Shown here piece after piece: positions 8,693-18,130 of a DNA stretch of 64,000 nucleotides. The notes below the pieces were generated by a model. The model ran no database searches and was not told the origin of the DNA. It worked only from the letters and a program-made list of their open reading frames with translations. The position numbers and the translations under genes were made by a program. The stretch covers positions 62,001 through 126,000 of the forward strand of contig CAWAJT010000009.1 of assembly GCA_963782415.1 (NCBI GenBank), written 5' to 3'. The stretch's first letter is position 1. The number at the start of each line of letters is the position of its first letter. The stretch comes from Bog-473 sp963782415 (GTDB lineage Bacteria > Actinomycetota > Acidimicrobiia > Acidimicrobiales > RAAP-2).

Positions 8693-9028
8693 AGTCCCGT
8701 CCTCAGGCGTTTCATGGTCTCCGGTGTGCTCCCTCGCGGTTCGCAGGACGCCTCAACTGAGACGATGCGGCCCCGAAGCTACCCCGTGGCGTCCTCCAGC
8801 GGGATGACCATCAACAAAGGGGTTGGGATGCTCGGGTCGGCCGGAATTCGCCTCAGCGTCTCGGGAGCGACGTGCAGTTCCTGTGCCTGAGCCGACCTGA
8901 CAATCCTCGTACTCGAGCGGAACATGCCCGGCCGTCCGTGGTGACCACCAGCGCGCCACCGACACGACGTGGCCCGAGTCTGGTCAAAGGACCGCGCTCC
9001 CGAATGTCCGAGAAGCAGTCTGGCCATT

Positions 9029-9057
9029 GCTTGCTCGAGTCGCCGACTCGAGCAAGC
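9029..9057. repeat. Perfect 14+14 palindrome, 1-base centre
   Basis: Arm GCTTGCTCGAGTCG (9029-9042), centre C, arm CGACTCGAGCAAGC (9044-9057). The arms are exact reverse complements. It lies in a non-coding region about 380 bases before the response regulator. It is not followed by a T-run, so an operator or recombination site fits better than a terminator. Confidence 0.7.
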
Positions 9058-9381
9058 GCGGAGTTCAGTGATCAGTGGCTCGCGCATGCCCTCTCCGTGG
9101 GACGGAATGCCACGACTCGAATCGCACGCCGCGTCACGCAGACCGTGGGCGACTCCGCCGGGACGGCTCTCTCATGCAGCGAGTTTCTCGGCGGGGCCAC
9201 CAGCGCACGCGTCGGCCTCACCCGCCACGCTGCCCATCCCCGTCGGTACGACACCCGCATTCTCGACGCCAGTGCGTCGTTGCCGACGCCACTGCGCGGG
9301 AGATCGTTTGACTCCCCCCATGCTCCACCACGAGCCGCGCCCGGGGCACAAGCCCCGTCGTCGGGGCCACGAACGGCTGCA

Positions 9382-9399
9382 ATCACCCGATCGGGTGAT
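9382..9399. promoter_or_regulatory. 18-base perfect palindrome upstream of the response regulator
   Basis: ATCACCCGATCGGGTGAT is its own reverse complement. It ends 35 bases before the GTG start of the NarL-type regulator at 9435, where a promoter-proximal operator would sit. Autoregulation is an inference. Confidence 0.6.
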
Positions 9400-9434
9400 C
9401 CTTTGGCAAAGTGATCGACACGTAGAGTGGGGTC

Positions 9435-10085
9435 GTGGCCAAGCCGATTCGAGTCGCGCTGGTCAACGACTACATGATCGTCCTCGAAGGACTCCGGGCC
9501 CTCCTTCGAATGAGCGAACCGGAGATTCAGGTTGTCGAGATGGATGTCCGGCGACATCCCAAGAGCGCCGTCGACATCTGCTTGCTCGACACCTACGGCG
9601 AGCTCGACAGCCTGCCAGATAGGGTTCGCTCTCTCGGCTCCGATCCGGAGAACGGAGCGATCGTGGTGTTCAGTTTCTCGGACCATCCCGAAGCCGTCAG
9701 AAGTGCCCTCTCGGCTGGTGCAACGGCCTTCATCTCCAAGGCTGCCCACCGCGAGCAGATCATTGAGGGCATCAAAGCGGCGGCGGCGGGGCACCGCGTG
9801 GTTCAGACCCAGAGGTCCCAACACGCCAAGCTCGATGAGGCACTCCGCTGGCCTGGCCGAGACATCGGTCTGACCGAGCGAGAAAGCGAGCTGTTGTCCC
9901 TCCTTCCAACGGGGTTAACCAACAGCGAACTCGGAAAGCGACTGTACGTCAGCGAGAACACGATCAAGACGCACCTCCGACACCTCTACGCGAAGCTCGG
10001 CGTCCGAAACAGAGCCCAAGCCGCATCATTTGCGGGACAGGGGATCCTCGGCGATCGGTTGCCCAGGGCGAAGTCAGTGGATTGA
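9435..10085 (+). CDS. NarL/FixJ-family response regulator
   Basis: 216 residues from a GTG start (VAKPIRVALVNDYMIVLEGL). A receiver domain covers residues ~5-125, with the phosphoacceptor Asp in 'ICLLDTYGELD' and the conserved Lys in 'FISKAAHRE'. The N-terminal acidic pair that binds Mg is 'ND' instead of the usual DD/ED. The LuxR-type helix-turn-helix is at residues ~150-205 ('LTERESELLSLLPTGLTNSE', 'LYVSENTIKTHLRHLYAKLG'). No histidine kinase is adjacent, so it is an orphan here. The palindrome just upstream suggests autoregulation. Confidence 0.9.
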   Translation: MAKPIRVALVNDYMIVLEGLRALLRMSEPEIQVVEMDVRRHPKSAVDICLLDTYGELDSLPDRVRSLGSDPENGAIVVFSFSDHPEAVRSALSAGATAFISKAAHREQIIEGIKAAAAGHRVVQTQRSQHAKLDEALRWPGRDIGLTERESELLSLLPTGLTNSELGKRLYVSENTIKTHLRHLYAKLGVRNRAQAASFAGQGILGDRLPRAKSVD

Positions 10086-10227
10086 CGGGTCACACCTCTT
10101 GGTTTACAAGGCGTTCACGTCACCGAGGCCACCGACACAGCTCCACCATTGCACCTACAGCCACCAGTGCTGCGAATTCTGCAGCCAATGTGGCGTGTTT
10201 GATCAAATGAAGAGATAGCATTTTCAC

Positions 10228-10851
10228 ATGGCACGCAAGCTCGGTCACACTGCAGAAATCGTGGGTGACGCGGTGGGCTCCGTGAGTGCAGCCACAACAG
10301 CGGCCGGCAAGAGGGTACGGCAAGGCCTGACTGGAGCGGTCGCGGTCATCGGCAGCTCGAAAACGGCCAATCGGATCGAAAAGCGGCTGGCTCCGACAAA
10401 GAAGGTCGCCGCCAAGAAGACAATGGCCGCGAAAGAGACCGGCAAGAAGCAAGTCACTGACGCCACCAAGAAGGCGGCCACCCTAAAGAAGCGGGCGGCG
10501 AAGAAGGCTGGCGCGACCAAAAGGGCCGTCGGGCGGAAAGCCACCCCCGCGAAGAAGAGAGTCACCCCAGCGAAGAAAAGAGCCACGAAACCCGCCAAGA
10601 AGGCCGGGGTGGCAAAGAAGCGGGCGGCCAAGAAGGCTGCCGCGACTAAGAAAGCCGTCGGGCGGAAAGCCACCCCCGCGAAGAAGAGAGTCACCCCAGC
10701 GAAGAAAAGAGCCACGAAACCCGCCAAGGAGACCGGTTTGGCAAAGAAGCGGGCGGCCAAGAAGGCCAGCACTGCCAAGAAGGCGACCAAGAAGCGGGCC
10801 ACAAAGGCCCCCGCCGAGGCCACCAGGAAGGCATCTCCTCGCTCACGTTGA
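10228..10851 (+). CDS. Lysine/alanine-rich histone H1-like protein
   Basis: 207 residues. The first ~50 are an ordinary helical segment (MARKLGHTAEIVGDAVGSVS), and the rest is extremely rich in Lys, Ala, Arg and Pro with AKK/PAKKR motifs, as in bacterial histone H1-like and HU-tail proteins that bind and compact DNA. The coding DNA contains a 129-base (43-codon) direct repeat: GRKATPAKKRVTPAKKRATK occurs twice, identically. It starts 142 bases after the response regulator, on the same strand. Confidence 0.75.
   Translation: MARKLGHTAEIVGDAVGSVSAATTAAGKRVRQGLTGAVAVIGSSKTANRIEKRLAPTKKVAAKKTMAAKETGKKQVTDATKKAATLKKRAAKKAGATKRAVGRKATPAKKRVTPAKKRATKPAKKAGVAKKRAAKKAAATKKAVGRKATPAKKRVTPAKKRATKPAKETGLAKKRAAKKASTAKKATKKRATKAPAEATRKASPRSR
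10492..10770 (+). repeat. 129-base direct repeat inside the histone-like gene
   Basis: Copies start at 10492 and 10621, with a partial third copy from 10750. Each begins CGGGCGGC(G/C)AAGAAGGC. The unit is a multiple of three, so copy-number change would lengthen or shorten the Lys-rich tail without breaking the frame. Confidence 0.8.
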
Positions 10852-10888
10852 CGAACGTTGTCGGGCCGGACAGCGCTCGGCCACCCCG

Positions 10889-12355
10889 TCAGGCGGATGG
10901 CTGCCCTGTCGACCCGAGCCGTTCGCTGCGAAGTACAGTGCGCCGGACCTTGCCCGCGTCATCTCGCAAGGGCTGTTTCGTATATTCGATCGAACGAGGA
11001 ACCTTGTACCGGGCCACGCGCTCGGAGACAAATCGGACGAGCTCTTGCCGTCCCGCCGTCTCTTCATCGGCCTCCACGATGGCGTGGACGACATTGCCCA
11101 TTTCCTCGTCCGGAAGTCCGATGACGGCAACGGACTGGACGGCCGGATGTTCTTGGAGCGCCGCCTCGACCTCGGCGGGATAGACGTTGGCTCCACCCGT
11201 GAGGATCATGTCCTGCAGGCGATCGCCCAGGTACAGGTAGCCGTCTACGTCCACTCGGCCGACGTCTCCCAGTGACTCCCATCCACCCTCGCGTGTCCGC
11301 GCCGTGGCGCCCACGTAGCGATAGGTCGGACGCGGGCTTGGTGATCGCATCCAGACCTCGCCCTCCTGGCCGAACGGAAGCTCATTGCCGTCCGGATCGC
11401 AGATCATGATGGTGCCCCCGATGGGCCGGCCGACCGAGCCGCGGTGTCTGAGCCACTCGGTTCCGGTGATGACTGTCGCCGTCTGTGCCTCCGTGCCGGC
11501 ATAGAGCTCGAAGATCCGTTCCGGTCCCAGCCAGTCGATCCACAATTGCTTGAGCCATTCGGGGCATGGTTCGGCCAGGTGCCACACTGCCCGAAGGGAC
11601 GACATGTCGTAGGCATGCCTGACCGCCTCAGGAAGGCGCGAGATGCGCTTCATCATCGTGGGCACGAGGTAGGCGGTGTCTGCCCCATGGCGATCGATGG
11701 CTGCCAGCGTGGCTTCGGCGTCGAAGCGGGGGAGAACAACGACATGGCTTCCAGCCAACCAGGCGGTGCACGACCAGACGATCGGCCCGTTGTGATACAG
11801 CGGCGCGGGGACAACCATGCACCCATCTGCAACGCCGAACCGCGGCGCGGCGTCCTCGTCGTACACAGCCGGATCGCCCGAGACGATCAACTTTGGACGG
11901 CCTGTCGAACCGCCCGACGTCGGCGCCTTCCACGCGGGTGACGTCACGCTCGGGAGCGGGTCATCGGACAGGTTCGGATCCGGCACGTAACCGACGGGGA
12001 GGCATCGCCGTCCGTCGGCCAGGGCCGGCGCATCTCCAATCACCACCGGTGGATCCGCCAGATCCAAAATCGCCCGGAACTCGGGCTCTGGCAGCTTCGA
12101 CGAGATCGGCTGCGGAATGGCGCCGATCTTCCAACACGCCGCGCATGCGACGAACCAATCGACCGAGTTGGGAAGGGCGATGGTGACCATGTCGCCGAGA
12201 CCCACTCCACCAGAGGCAAGGTCTCGAGCGAGACGGTTCGCCGACGAATCAAGCTCGCGCCTCGTCAAGGCGTCCTCACCACAACTGATGGCAAGTCGAT
12301 CCGGATCGCTCGCAGCGAGCTTCGTCAGGCGTTGGCTATAGGAGATCAGGGCCAT
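10889..12355 (-). CDS. AMP-dependent acyl-CoA synthetase/ligase
   Basis: 488 residues, class I adenylate-forming enzyme. ATP-loop 'TSGGSTGRPKLIV' is near residue 146, 'YAGTEAQTATVITG' near 275, 'GDVGRVDVDGYLYLGDRLQD' near 370 and the C-terminal 'DDAGKVRRTVLR' with the adenylation Lys near 470. The enzyme activates a carboxylic acid as acyl-AMP and transfers it to CoA. The GGSTGRPK loop and short length are like ligases for fatty or steroid-type acids in actinobacteria, but the substrate cannot be read. It converges on the histone-like gene. Confidence 0.88.
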   Translation of the reverse strand: MALISYSQRLTKLAASDPDRLAISCGEDALTRRELDSSANRLARDLASGGVGLGDMVTIALPNSVDWFVACAACWKIGAIPQPISSKLPEPEFRAILDLADPPVVIGDAPALADGRRCLPVGYVPDPNLSDDPLPSVTSPAWKAPTSGGSTGRPKLIVSGDPAVYDEDAAPRFGVADGCMVVPAPLYHNGPIVWSCTAWLAGSHVVVLPRFDAEATLAAIDRHGADTAYLVPTMMKRISRLPEAVRHAYDMSSLRAVWHLAEPCPEWLKQLWIDWLGPERIFELYAGTEAQTATVITGTEWLRHRGSVGRPIGGTIMICDPDGNELPFGQEGEVWMRSPSPRPTYRYVGATARTREGGWESLGDVGRVDVDGYLYLGDRLQDMILTGGANVYPAEVEAALQEHPAVQSVAVIGLPDEEMGNVVHAIVEADEETAGRQELVRFVSERVARYKVPRSIEYTKQPLRDDAGKVRRTVLRSERLGSTGQPSA

Positions 12356-12542
12356 GGCGGCAGGGTAGGCGGAGCACTGCTGGGGCTCACACCAGGGTGG
12401 CCGAGTTCCATCGAATCGAGATCTCTCTCGGCAATCCGGGTTCCACTCTAGGGAAGGATCGAGGCGCCGGACCGACCTTTCGCGCCGAAATAGGGCTCCA
12501 GGCGCCGCTCGGAGTCCGTCGCCCTACGAAGGAGCCAACATT

Positions 12543-14897
12543 TTGTCAAGCCCGGGTGCCGAAACGCCGATTTCATTTCTCGTGCGGCGGATCGAAGACA
12601 GAGTCGGCACAGACCCCGATGTGGGAGGGGCACGACGCGAGAAGGTCTTGAGCCTGTATCTCGTGGCGGCCGCCCTCGTCGGCGCGTACGCCATCACCTA
12701 CATTGTCTGGCCTTCCGGCCACGGTGGACCGATGATTCCTTACCAATTGGTCGGCACATTTGAGGTCGCTCTCGCACTCGGCTGCCTGGCCCGGGCGGTG
12801 ACGACACGACCCGGACGAGGGCTGAGCATCGCGCTCGGGTCGGGACTGCTCGCCTGGGTTCTCGGCGACATCGTGTGGCGACATGGATCGTCAACGTCGA
12901 GCCCGTCCGCCGCCGATGTGTTCTTCCTTCTCTTCTATCCATTGGCCGCCACGGCCTTGGTGCTCCTTCTTCGCAGCGAAGCAGGACCGAAGATCCGATT
13001 GACCACTTGGGTCGACGGGGCCATCGCCCTCTTCGGCGTCACCGCCATCACGACCGCTCTGGCGGCCGACAGTTTTCCAGCAGTCTCCGGGACAGCAGCG
13101 GCCCAGATTGTGCACATCGCCTACCCGGTCGGTGATGTGCTGTTGCTCGCTCTCGCGGTCACGGTGGTCGTCATGGTGCCGCTTCATTCGGCACGTGTGA
13201 TGCTCCTTGCTTCAGGCTGTGCGCTGATGGCTGGAGCCAACATCGCGTTGCTCTCCCAGTCCGCATCCGGGACGTACCGGGTCGGCACAGCACTCGATCT
13301 CGCCTGGCCGACCGCCATCCTCGCCATGTCCGTTTCGGTGTGGCTCCGGACTCACGGCTATTCTCGATCAGTTCGTCGAGAGCGGGCGTTACGCGTCGTG
13401 ATCCTGATCCCGATCACGCTTGCTTGTGTCGTGATCGTCGTCGTTGCCAATGTCACGCATCTGAGCTCACTCGCCCTTGGATTCGCGTCGGCAGCGATTC
13501 TGAGTGGAGTGACCCGAAGGGCATTGGCGCTCCGCGAGCAAAAGCGAGTCCATGAATCGCGGCAACACCTGGCGCTTACCGACGAGCTCACGGGGCTCGG
13601 GAACCGTCGCTACCTTCTCGACGCCCTCGAACAGGCGGTCGGGCAGCCTTCCGATGAGCGTAGATCCGGCAGAAGCGTGGCCTTACTGCTGATCGACCTG
13701 GATCATTTCAAGGAGATCAACGACTCGTTCGGCCACCAGACGGGGGACGCATTACTGCAGCAGATCGGTCCACGTATACGAAAGGTCGTGCGCCACAACG
13801 ATATCGTGGCACGCCTCGGCGGCGACGAATTCGCCGTGCTCCTCTATGGAGCGGATGCATTCAAAGCCACGACGGTCGCCTTGCGGATCACCACACTTCT
13901 CGAACAGCCGATCGACGTGAACACGGCAAGCCTGCACGTTGGCGCCAGCATCGGTGTGGCTCTCTCCCCCGAGCACGCGCAGACCGGCAGCGAACTTCTG
14001 CGCTGCGCCGATATTGCGATGTACCGGGCGAAGACTGAGAGGGGATCCTTCGATGTCTACGATGCCGCCCTCGACGACGAAGCTGACCGATTCGTCCTCA
14101 TCGAGGATCTGCGATTGGCGATGGCGAAGGGTTCATTGGCGCTACACTACCAACCGGAGATCGACCTCAACAGCGGCGAAGTCGTAACCGTCGAGGCGCT
14201 CCTGCGCTGGCCGCATCCAACGTTGGGCCTCATTCCCCCTGAGCACCTCTTGACCCTGGCCGAGGAGAGCGGTCTGATCCATTCCTTGGCCGCTTGGGTC
14301 TTTGAGCAGGCAGTTACAGACTGCGCCCGATGGTGGAACGACGGACATCAGGTGGCGGTGGCAGTCAACCTCCTCGCCACCGACCTCCTCGACTCGTCAC
14401 TCCCGCAACGAGTTGCCGATCTGCTCATCGCATCCGGGCTGCCACCTCAGGCGTTGGTCCTCGAGATCACCGAAGGCATGGTCATGGCCGACCTCACCCG
14501 ATCGAAGCGAGTCATTGAAGCACTGTCGGAGCTGCACATTCTGGTCTCGATCGACGATTTCGGCACTGGGTTCTCCTCCCTCGCCCACCTGAACGAGCTT
14601 GCCGTTGGTGAACTCAAGTTGGACCGCACGTTTACATCACGCCTTCAGGTCGGGGGAACGGGAGGCCGCGACGAGGCAATGGTCCGCTCCATCATCCATC
14701 TCGGCCACGCGCTCGAGCTGCGCGTGGTTGCCGAGGGCATAGAGCAACTCGACTTCGTCGACGTCCTTGCCGGGCTCGGCTGCGACGTCGGTCAGGGCTA
14801 CGCCATTCAGACCCCGTGCCCTGCGTCGGACATCAATTTCGCCGGACTGGGACAGCCGCACACATCGATGCAAGGTGCCGTCCCGGAGCATCGATAG
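12543..14897 (+). CDS. Membrane-anchored GGDEF-EAL cyclic-di-GMP protein
   Basis: 784 residues from a TTG start with AAGGAG 8 bases upstream. Residues ~35-320 hold eight or so membrane segments without a recognised sensor motif. The GGDEF domain follows ('LTDELTGLGNRRYLLDAL', 'DLDHFKEINDSFGHQTGD', 'ARLGGDEFAVLL' near 430), then an EAL domain ('TVEALLRWPHP' near 550, 'LEITEGMVMAD', 'SIDDFGTGFSS', 'LKLDRTF', 'VVAEGIEQ'). Both active-site signatures are intact, so it may make and degrade cyclic di-GMP. The input signal is unknown. Confidence 0.93.
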   Translation: MSSPGAETPISFLVRRIEDRVGTDPDVGGARREKVLSLYLVAAALVGAYAITYIVWPSGHGGPMIPYQLVGTFEVALALGCLARAVTTRPGRGLSIALGSGLLAWVLGDIVWRHGSSTSSPSAADVFFLLFYPLAATALVLLLRSEAGPKIRLTTWVDGAIALFGVTAITTALAADSFPAVSGTAAAQIVHIAYPVGDVLLLALAVTVVVMVPLHSARVMLLASGCALMAGANIALLSQSASGTYRVGTALDLAWPTAILAMSVSVWLRTHGYSRSVRRERALRVVILIPITLACVVIVVVANVTHLSSLALGFASAAILSGVTRRALALREQKRVHESRQHLALTDELTGLGNRRYLLDALEQAVGQPSDERRSGRSVALLLIDLDHFKEINDSFGHQTGDALLQQIGPRIRKVVRHNDIVARLGGDEFAVLLYGADAFKATTVALRITTLLEQPIDVNTASLHVGASIGVALSPEHAQTGSELLRCADIAMYRAKTERGSFDVYDAALDDEADRFVLIEDLRLAMAKGSLALHYQPEIDLNSGEVVTVEALLRWPHPTLGLIPPEHLLTLAEESGLIHSLAAWVFEQAVTDCARWWNDGHQVAVAVNLLATDLLDSSLPQRVADLLIASGLPPQALVLEITEGMVMADLTRSKRVIEALSELHILVSIDDFGTGFSSLAHLNELAVGELKLDRTFTSRLQVGGTGGRDEAMVRSIIHLGHALELRVVAEGIEQLDFVDVLAGLGCDVGQGYAIQTPCPASDINFAGLGQPHTSMQGAVPEHR

Positions 14898-14910
14898 GAC
14901 AGCCGACGCC

Positions 14911-15498
14911 TCAGACGTGGAGGGTGTCGATTGCCTCCGTGATGTCGGCGAACACCTCCTCGACAGGTTGCTCGCCGTCGATCTCGACGAGGATGCCTCG
15001 TTCGGCGTAGAAGCCGAGGAGTGGTTCTGTCTCCGCATCGAAGACCTCGAAACGGTGGGCGATACCGGATTCGGTGTCATCGTTCCGCCCTTCTTGCTCC
15101 GCCCGGGTCCGCAACCGGCTTCGGAGCTCATCGATCCCCGCCCGTAGATGAATCACCGCCTGCAGCATGATCTCCTCCTCGAGGGCTTGCGCGCGGGAGT
15201 ATGCCTCCTCGGCCTGATGCAGCGTCCGGGGGAAGCCGTCCAGGACATAGCCACCGTGGCGGGCCGCTTCGAGGACACGTGTCGCCATCATGTCGAACAC
15301 CAGCTCGTCGGGAACAAGATCGCCTCGCTCCAGATAGGCGGCCGCAATCCGCCCAATCCTCGTCCCTTGCGCCACCTCGGCACGCAACAGGGCGCCGCTC
15401 GACAGGTGTGTGATGCCATAGTGCACGGCCAGCTTGTCGGCTTGTGTCCCTTTGCCGGCCCCCGGATAGGCCACCAAGAGAAATTCGCATCCTGTCAC
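14911..15498 (-). CDS. adk: Adenylate kinase
   Basis: 195 residues from the GTG at 15498 (VTGCEFLLVAYPGAGKGTQ), chosen because the beta-strand and P-loop 'AYPGAGKGTQ' should lie at the N-terminus; an ATG at 15585 would add a charged leader. AMP-binding segments 'THLSSGALLRAEVAQGT', 'GYVLDGFPRTLHQAEE' and the short LID 'RLRTRAEQEGRNDDTESGI' are present. It interconverts ATP, ADP and AMP. It is isolated here, not beside secY as in the usual housekeeping context, so it may be a second copy or paralogue. Confidence 0.85.
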   Translation of the reverse strand: MTGCEFLLVAYPGAGKGTQADKLAVHYGITHLSSGALLRAEVAQGTRIGRIAAAYLERGDLVPDELVFDMMATRVLEAARHGGYVLDGFPRTLHQAEEAYSRAQALEEEIMLQAVIHLRAGIDELRSRLRTRAEQEGRNDDTESGIAHRFEVFDAETEPLLGFYAERGILVEIDGEQPVEEVFADITEAIDTLHV

Positions 15499-15865
15499 GC
15501 TAACGGTGTCGTGCCCACGCCCTCGACCATCCAGATGTGGCCGACGGTCCGAGCTCTCATCGACCTCGGGGAGCAGGGTCTCCATGCCCGCTCTCCGTAA
15601 CGAGCACATTCCGATCTACCCGGACGCACGAAAGCAGACGATCGTGGACCGCCCGCGCGAACATGGGGTCGCTCAGCTCTTATGAGATGGCCTTGGGGTG
15701 GTCGGGAGACGCGCATGTCTGGAGACGAGGATCGACCGTGGAGTCTCCCGGCGGCCCTAGGCCGGATCGCCTGACATGCAGGCGATCGCCGGTGCGGGGA
15801 AGAGGTCCGCGACGGTGACGACAGCGGGAGCACGACGTCATCCTCACGTCGGCTCCTCTCGAGTG
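15499..15865. other. Intergenic stretch with no recognised gene
   Basis: 367 bases between the adenylate kinase start and the end of the Rho_N-like gene, both on the minus strand. Part may belong to a longer adk N-terminus (ATG at 15585). I see no other gene or strong repeat. Confidence 0.45.
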
Positions 15866-16192
15866 TTAGCGCCCGACGGCTCGACTCAGCTCTGCCTTCG
15901 TCATTCTGGATCGTCCCGGCACGCCTTTGCGCCGTGCCTCAGAGTAAAGTTGCTCCTTGGTACGTCCACCCGACCCACGGTGCGATCGCAGACCGCCCCG
16001 GCGACCCGAGGAGATGTCACGGATAGAGGTCGAGCTGGCCTGGCTGCTCTCCCCGGCTCTTGCCCGGTCCTTGTTCACCGTGCGAGCAGCGATCTCTTCT
16101 GCGAGGGCGTCTGACTTGCCTCCCTCCTTCAGGCCGCCCTTGATGTGCTGGTATTGACGCTCTCGTTTCTTGCTCCACGACTGCTGTGGCAT
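15866..16192 (-). CDS. 'Plasmid stabilization'-type protein with Rho_N-like tail
   Basis: 108 residues from the ATG at 16192 (MPQQSWSKKRERQYQHIK). The order is typical of a widespread small family: 'SKKRERQYQHIKGGLKEGG', 'AEEIAARTVNKDRARAGES', 'SSGRRGGLRSH', then 'TKEQLYSEARRKGVPGRSRM' and 'TKAELSRAVGR', a SAP/Rho_N-like helical motif that may bind nucleic acid. Databases often label it plasmid stabilization protein, but a role has not been shown to my knowledge. Confidence 0.7.
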   Translation of the reverse strand: MPQQSWSKKRERQYQHIKGGLKEGGKSDALAEEIAARTVNKDRARAGESSQASSTSIRDISSGRRGGLRSHRGSGGRTKEQLYSEARRKGVPGRSRMTKAELSRAVGR

Positions 16193-16691
16193 TGGTACCT
16201 CCACTGTCTCGCGGCCGGCAACGAACTCGCGGAGAACGGCACTGCGACGCCGTCGCTGACCATAGATCGTCAGTTCCCAACGCCAGTTCGGATCAAACCC
16301 CCTCCGATGTGGCCCCCGCGGGGCGACCGACCTTGGCGACACCAGATCCCACGGGGACGAAAAGCGTCCCGCACGCGGCGGATCGTCATGTGTTTCAGTG
16401 CGGGATTCCGACAATCGGGGTTGGCGCTGTGGAGTTGGGGTACTTGCCACACGTGACGGAATCGGAGACATCGGTCAATGCCGAAAGTGAAGTGAAGCTG
16501 AGCGCCGCCCCCGCCTACCGGCTTCCTGATTTGCACGAGCTCGGCCTCGGAAGCGTCCAGCTCCCGGCACAGACCCTGTCGACCTGCTATTTCGACACGC
16601 AGGATCTCCGCCTGTGGCGACGCCGGATCACGCTCCGCCACCGGGTTGGGGAAGGAGATCCAGAAGGTATCTGGACGCTGAAACTCCAGGG

Positions 16692-16769
16692 CGAGCACGG
16701 CGACAATGAGGACGGTGACAACGAGCACGGCGAAGACGGCGACAATGAGGACGGCGACAATGAGGCGCG
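16692..16769 (+). repeat. Imperfect GACAATGAGGACGGC repeats in the CYTH part
   Basis: Several imperfect 15-base units encode alternating Gly-Asp-Asn-Glu in the first frame. The frame break of the CYTH-CHAD gene falls at the end of this tract, so slippage is a likely cause. Confidence 0.65.
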
Positions 16770-17480
16770 ACAATGCAGTGAATCGGACCGAGCTGTCATG
16801 GCCCGGGTGCTCCGATGTCATGCCGGCCGAGGCGCGCCGCCTCCTCGCGGGCATCGTACGGCAGCACGCTCTCGAACGAATCGTCGCGCTCGAGGCGATC
16901 CGGCACCGTGTGCTGGTTCGATCGGCAGGCGCTCCAGTTGGTGAGATCGACGACGACATCGTCACCGTGACCGACGGCGGCCGGACCGGGCACGTCTTCC
17001 GCCAGATCGAATTCGAGATCGATCCTGAGGTGGGCAGCACCGAGGGCGGCTTGGCAGTGATCGAACAGGTGGTGGGTGCCATCAAGGGGGCAGGTGCACG
17101 GATTGAGCACGAGCAGAAGTTCGCCAAGGCCCTCGGCGTCGAACACGACCCTGCCGCCGCGCCACACCGAGGAAGCCATCGACCGAGCCACGACCCTGGG
17201 GTCTCTGATCCGGTGGAGTATCCGAAACGGGTTGGAGCGCCTGCTCGACTTCGATGTAGCCCTGCGCCGAGACCCGCGGAACCCCCCGACGCGGGCAGTG
17301 CATCAGGCTCGAGTCGCCACACGGCGGCTTCGCTCGGATCTCAAGACCTTCGGCCCCGTGTTGGACCCGGTTTGGCTGCAGCACACTCGGTCCGAGCTGA
17401 AATGGCTGGGCGGAGTACTTGGAGCAGTCCGCGACATCGACGTCCTCGACGCGCGGGTGCGCTCCGACGCTGCGATCTTT

Positions 17481-17540
17481 CCCGATTCCACCAGTCCCGA
17501 TTCCACCAGTCCCGATCCCACCGGCCCCGATTCCACCGGC
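17481..17540 (+). repeat. Four 15-base tandem repeats in the CHAD part
   Basis: Units CCCGATTCCACCAGT (two exact copies) and two variants lie head to tail, encoding a Pro-Asp-Ser/Pro-Thr-Ser/Gly linker between CHAD helices. The unit is a multiple of three, so the frame is unaffected. Confidence 0.85.
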
Positions 17541-18130
17541 TTTGACGAGCTGCGCTCGAGGCTGGCTTCCCAGCGGTGGACCACCAGCTCGACGCTGGCC
17601 GAGGTCTTGCGGAGCGATCGGTATCTCGACCTTCTCGATCGTCTCGACGACAGCACGTCCTCACCCCGCTTCTATGTCAGCCTGACCTCCGAAGAGGGGG
17701 TCGGCCACGGTCTCGGCCCGCTGGTCCCAGCGCGCACGGCACTGCCCCAATTGCTGCACCCCCACTGGAAGAAACTCCGCAAGAGGGTCGCCAGGGCCTC
17801 CTCCCCGCCCAGCGACACCGAGCTGCACCGCATTCGGATCGGATCGAAGCAGCTGCGCTACGGAGCGGAGCTGGCCGAACCGATCTTGGGATCAGACGCC
17901 GGCCGCACGGCCCGGCGGGCGGAGAGCGTCCAGACGATCCTGGGGGATCACCACGACGCCGTGACGGCAGTGGACTGGTTCGAGCACATCCCCACCGACG
18001 ACACCACGACGGCCAGCTTCGCCGCCGGAGCTCTTGCAGCCCAGGCCGTCCGCCAGCAGGCAAAAGCCCGGCGCCGTTGGGAGAAAGCGTGGAAGACCCT
18101 CCAGAGGGGATCCGCGCGTGCATGGCTGCA

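Larger units (their letters stand above)
8693..9434. other. Long intergenic region with two palindromes
   Basis: 742 bases between ClC (minus) and the response regulator (plus). The open frames have no recognisable protein motifs and look like composition-driven GC frames. The visible structure is two perfect palindromes (9029-9057 and 9382-9399), listed separately. Confidence 0.55.

Noticed and set aside
8872..9414. Open frame of 180 codons before the response regulator
   Set aside because: No start context, no motifs, and it contains both palindromes; GC-rich DNA produces such frames readily.
10492..10770. Histone-like repeats considered as a CRISPR-like or tandem DNA element
   Set aside because: The units are in frame, coding and adjacent without spacers, so they are protein repeats.
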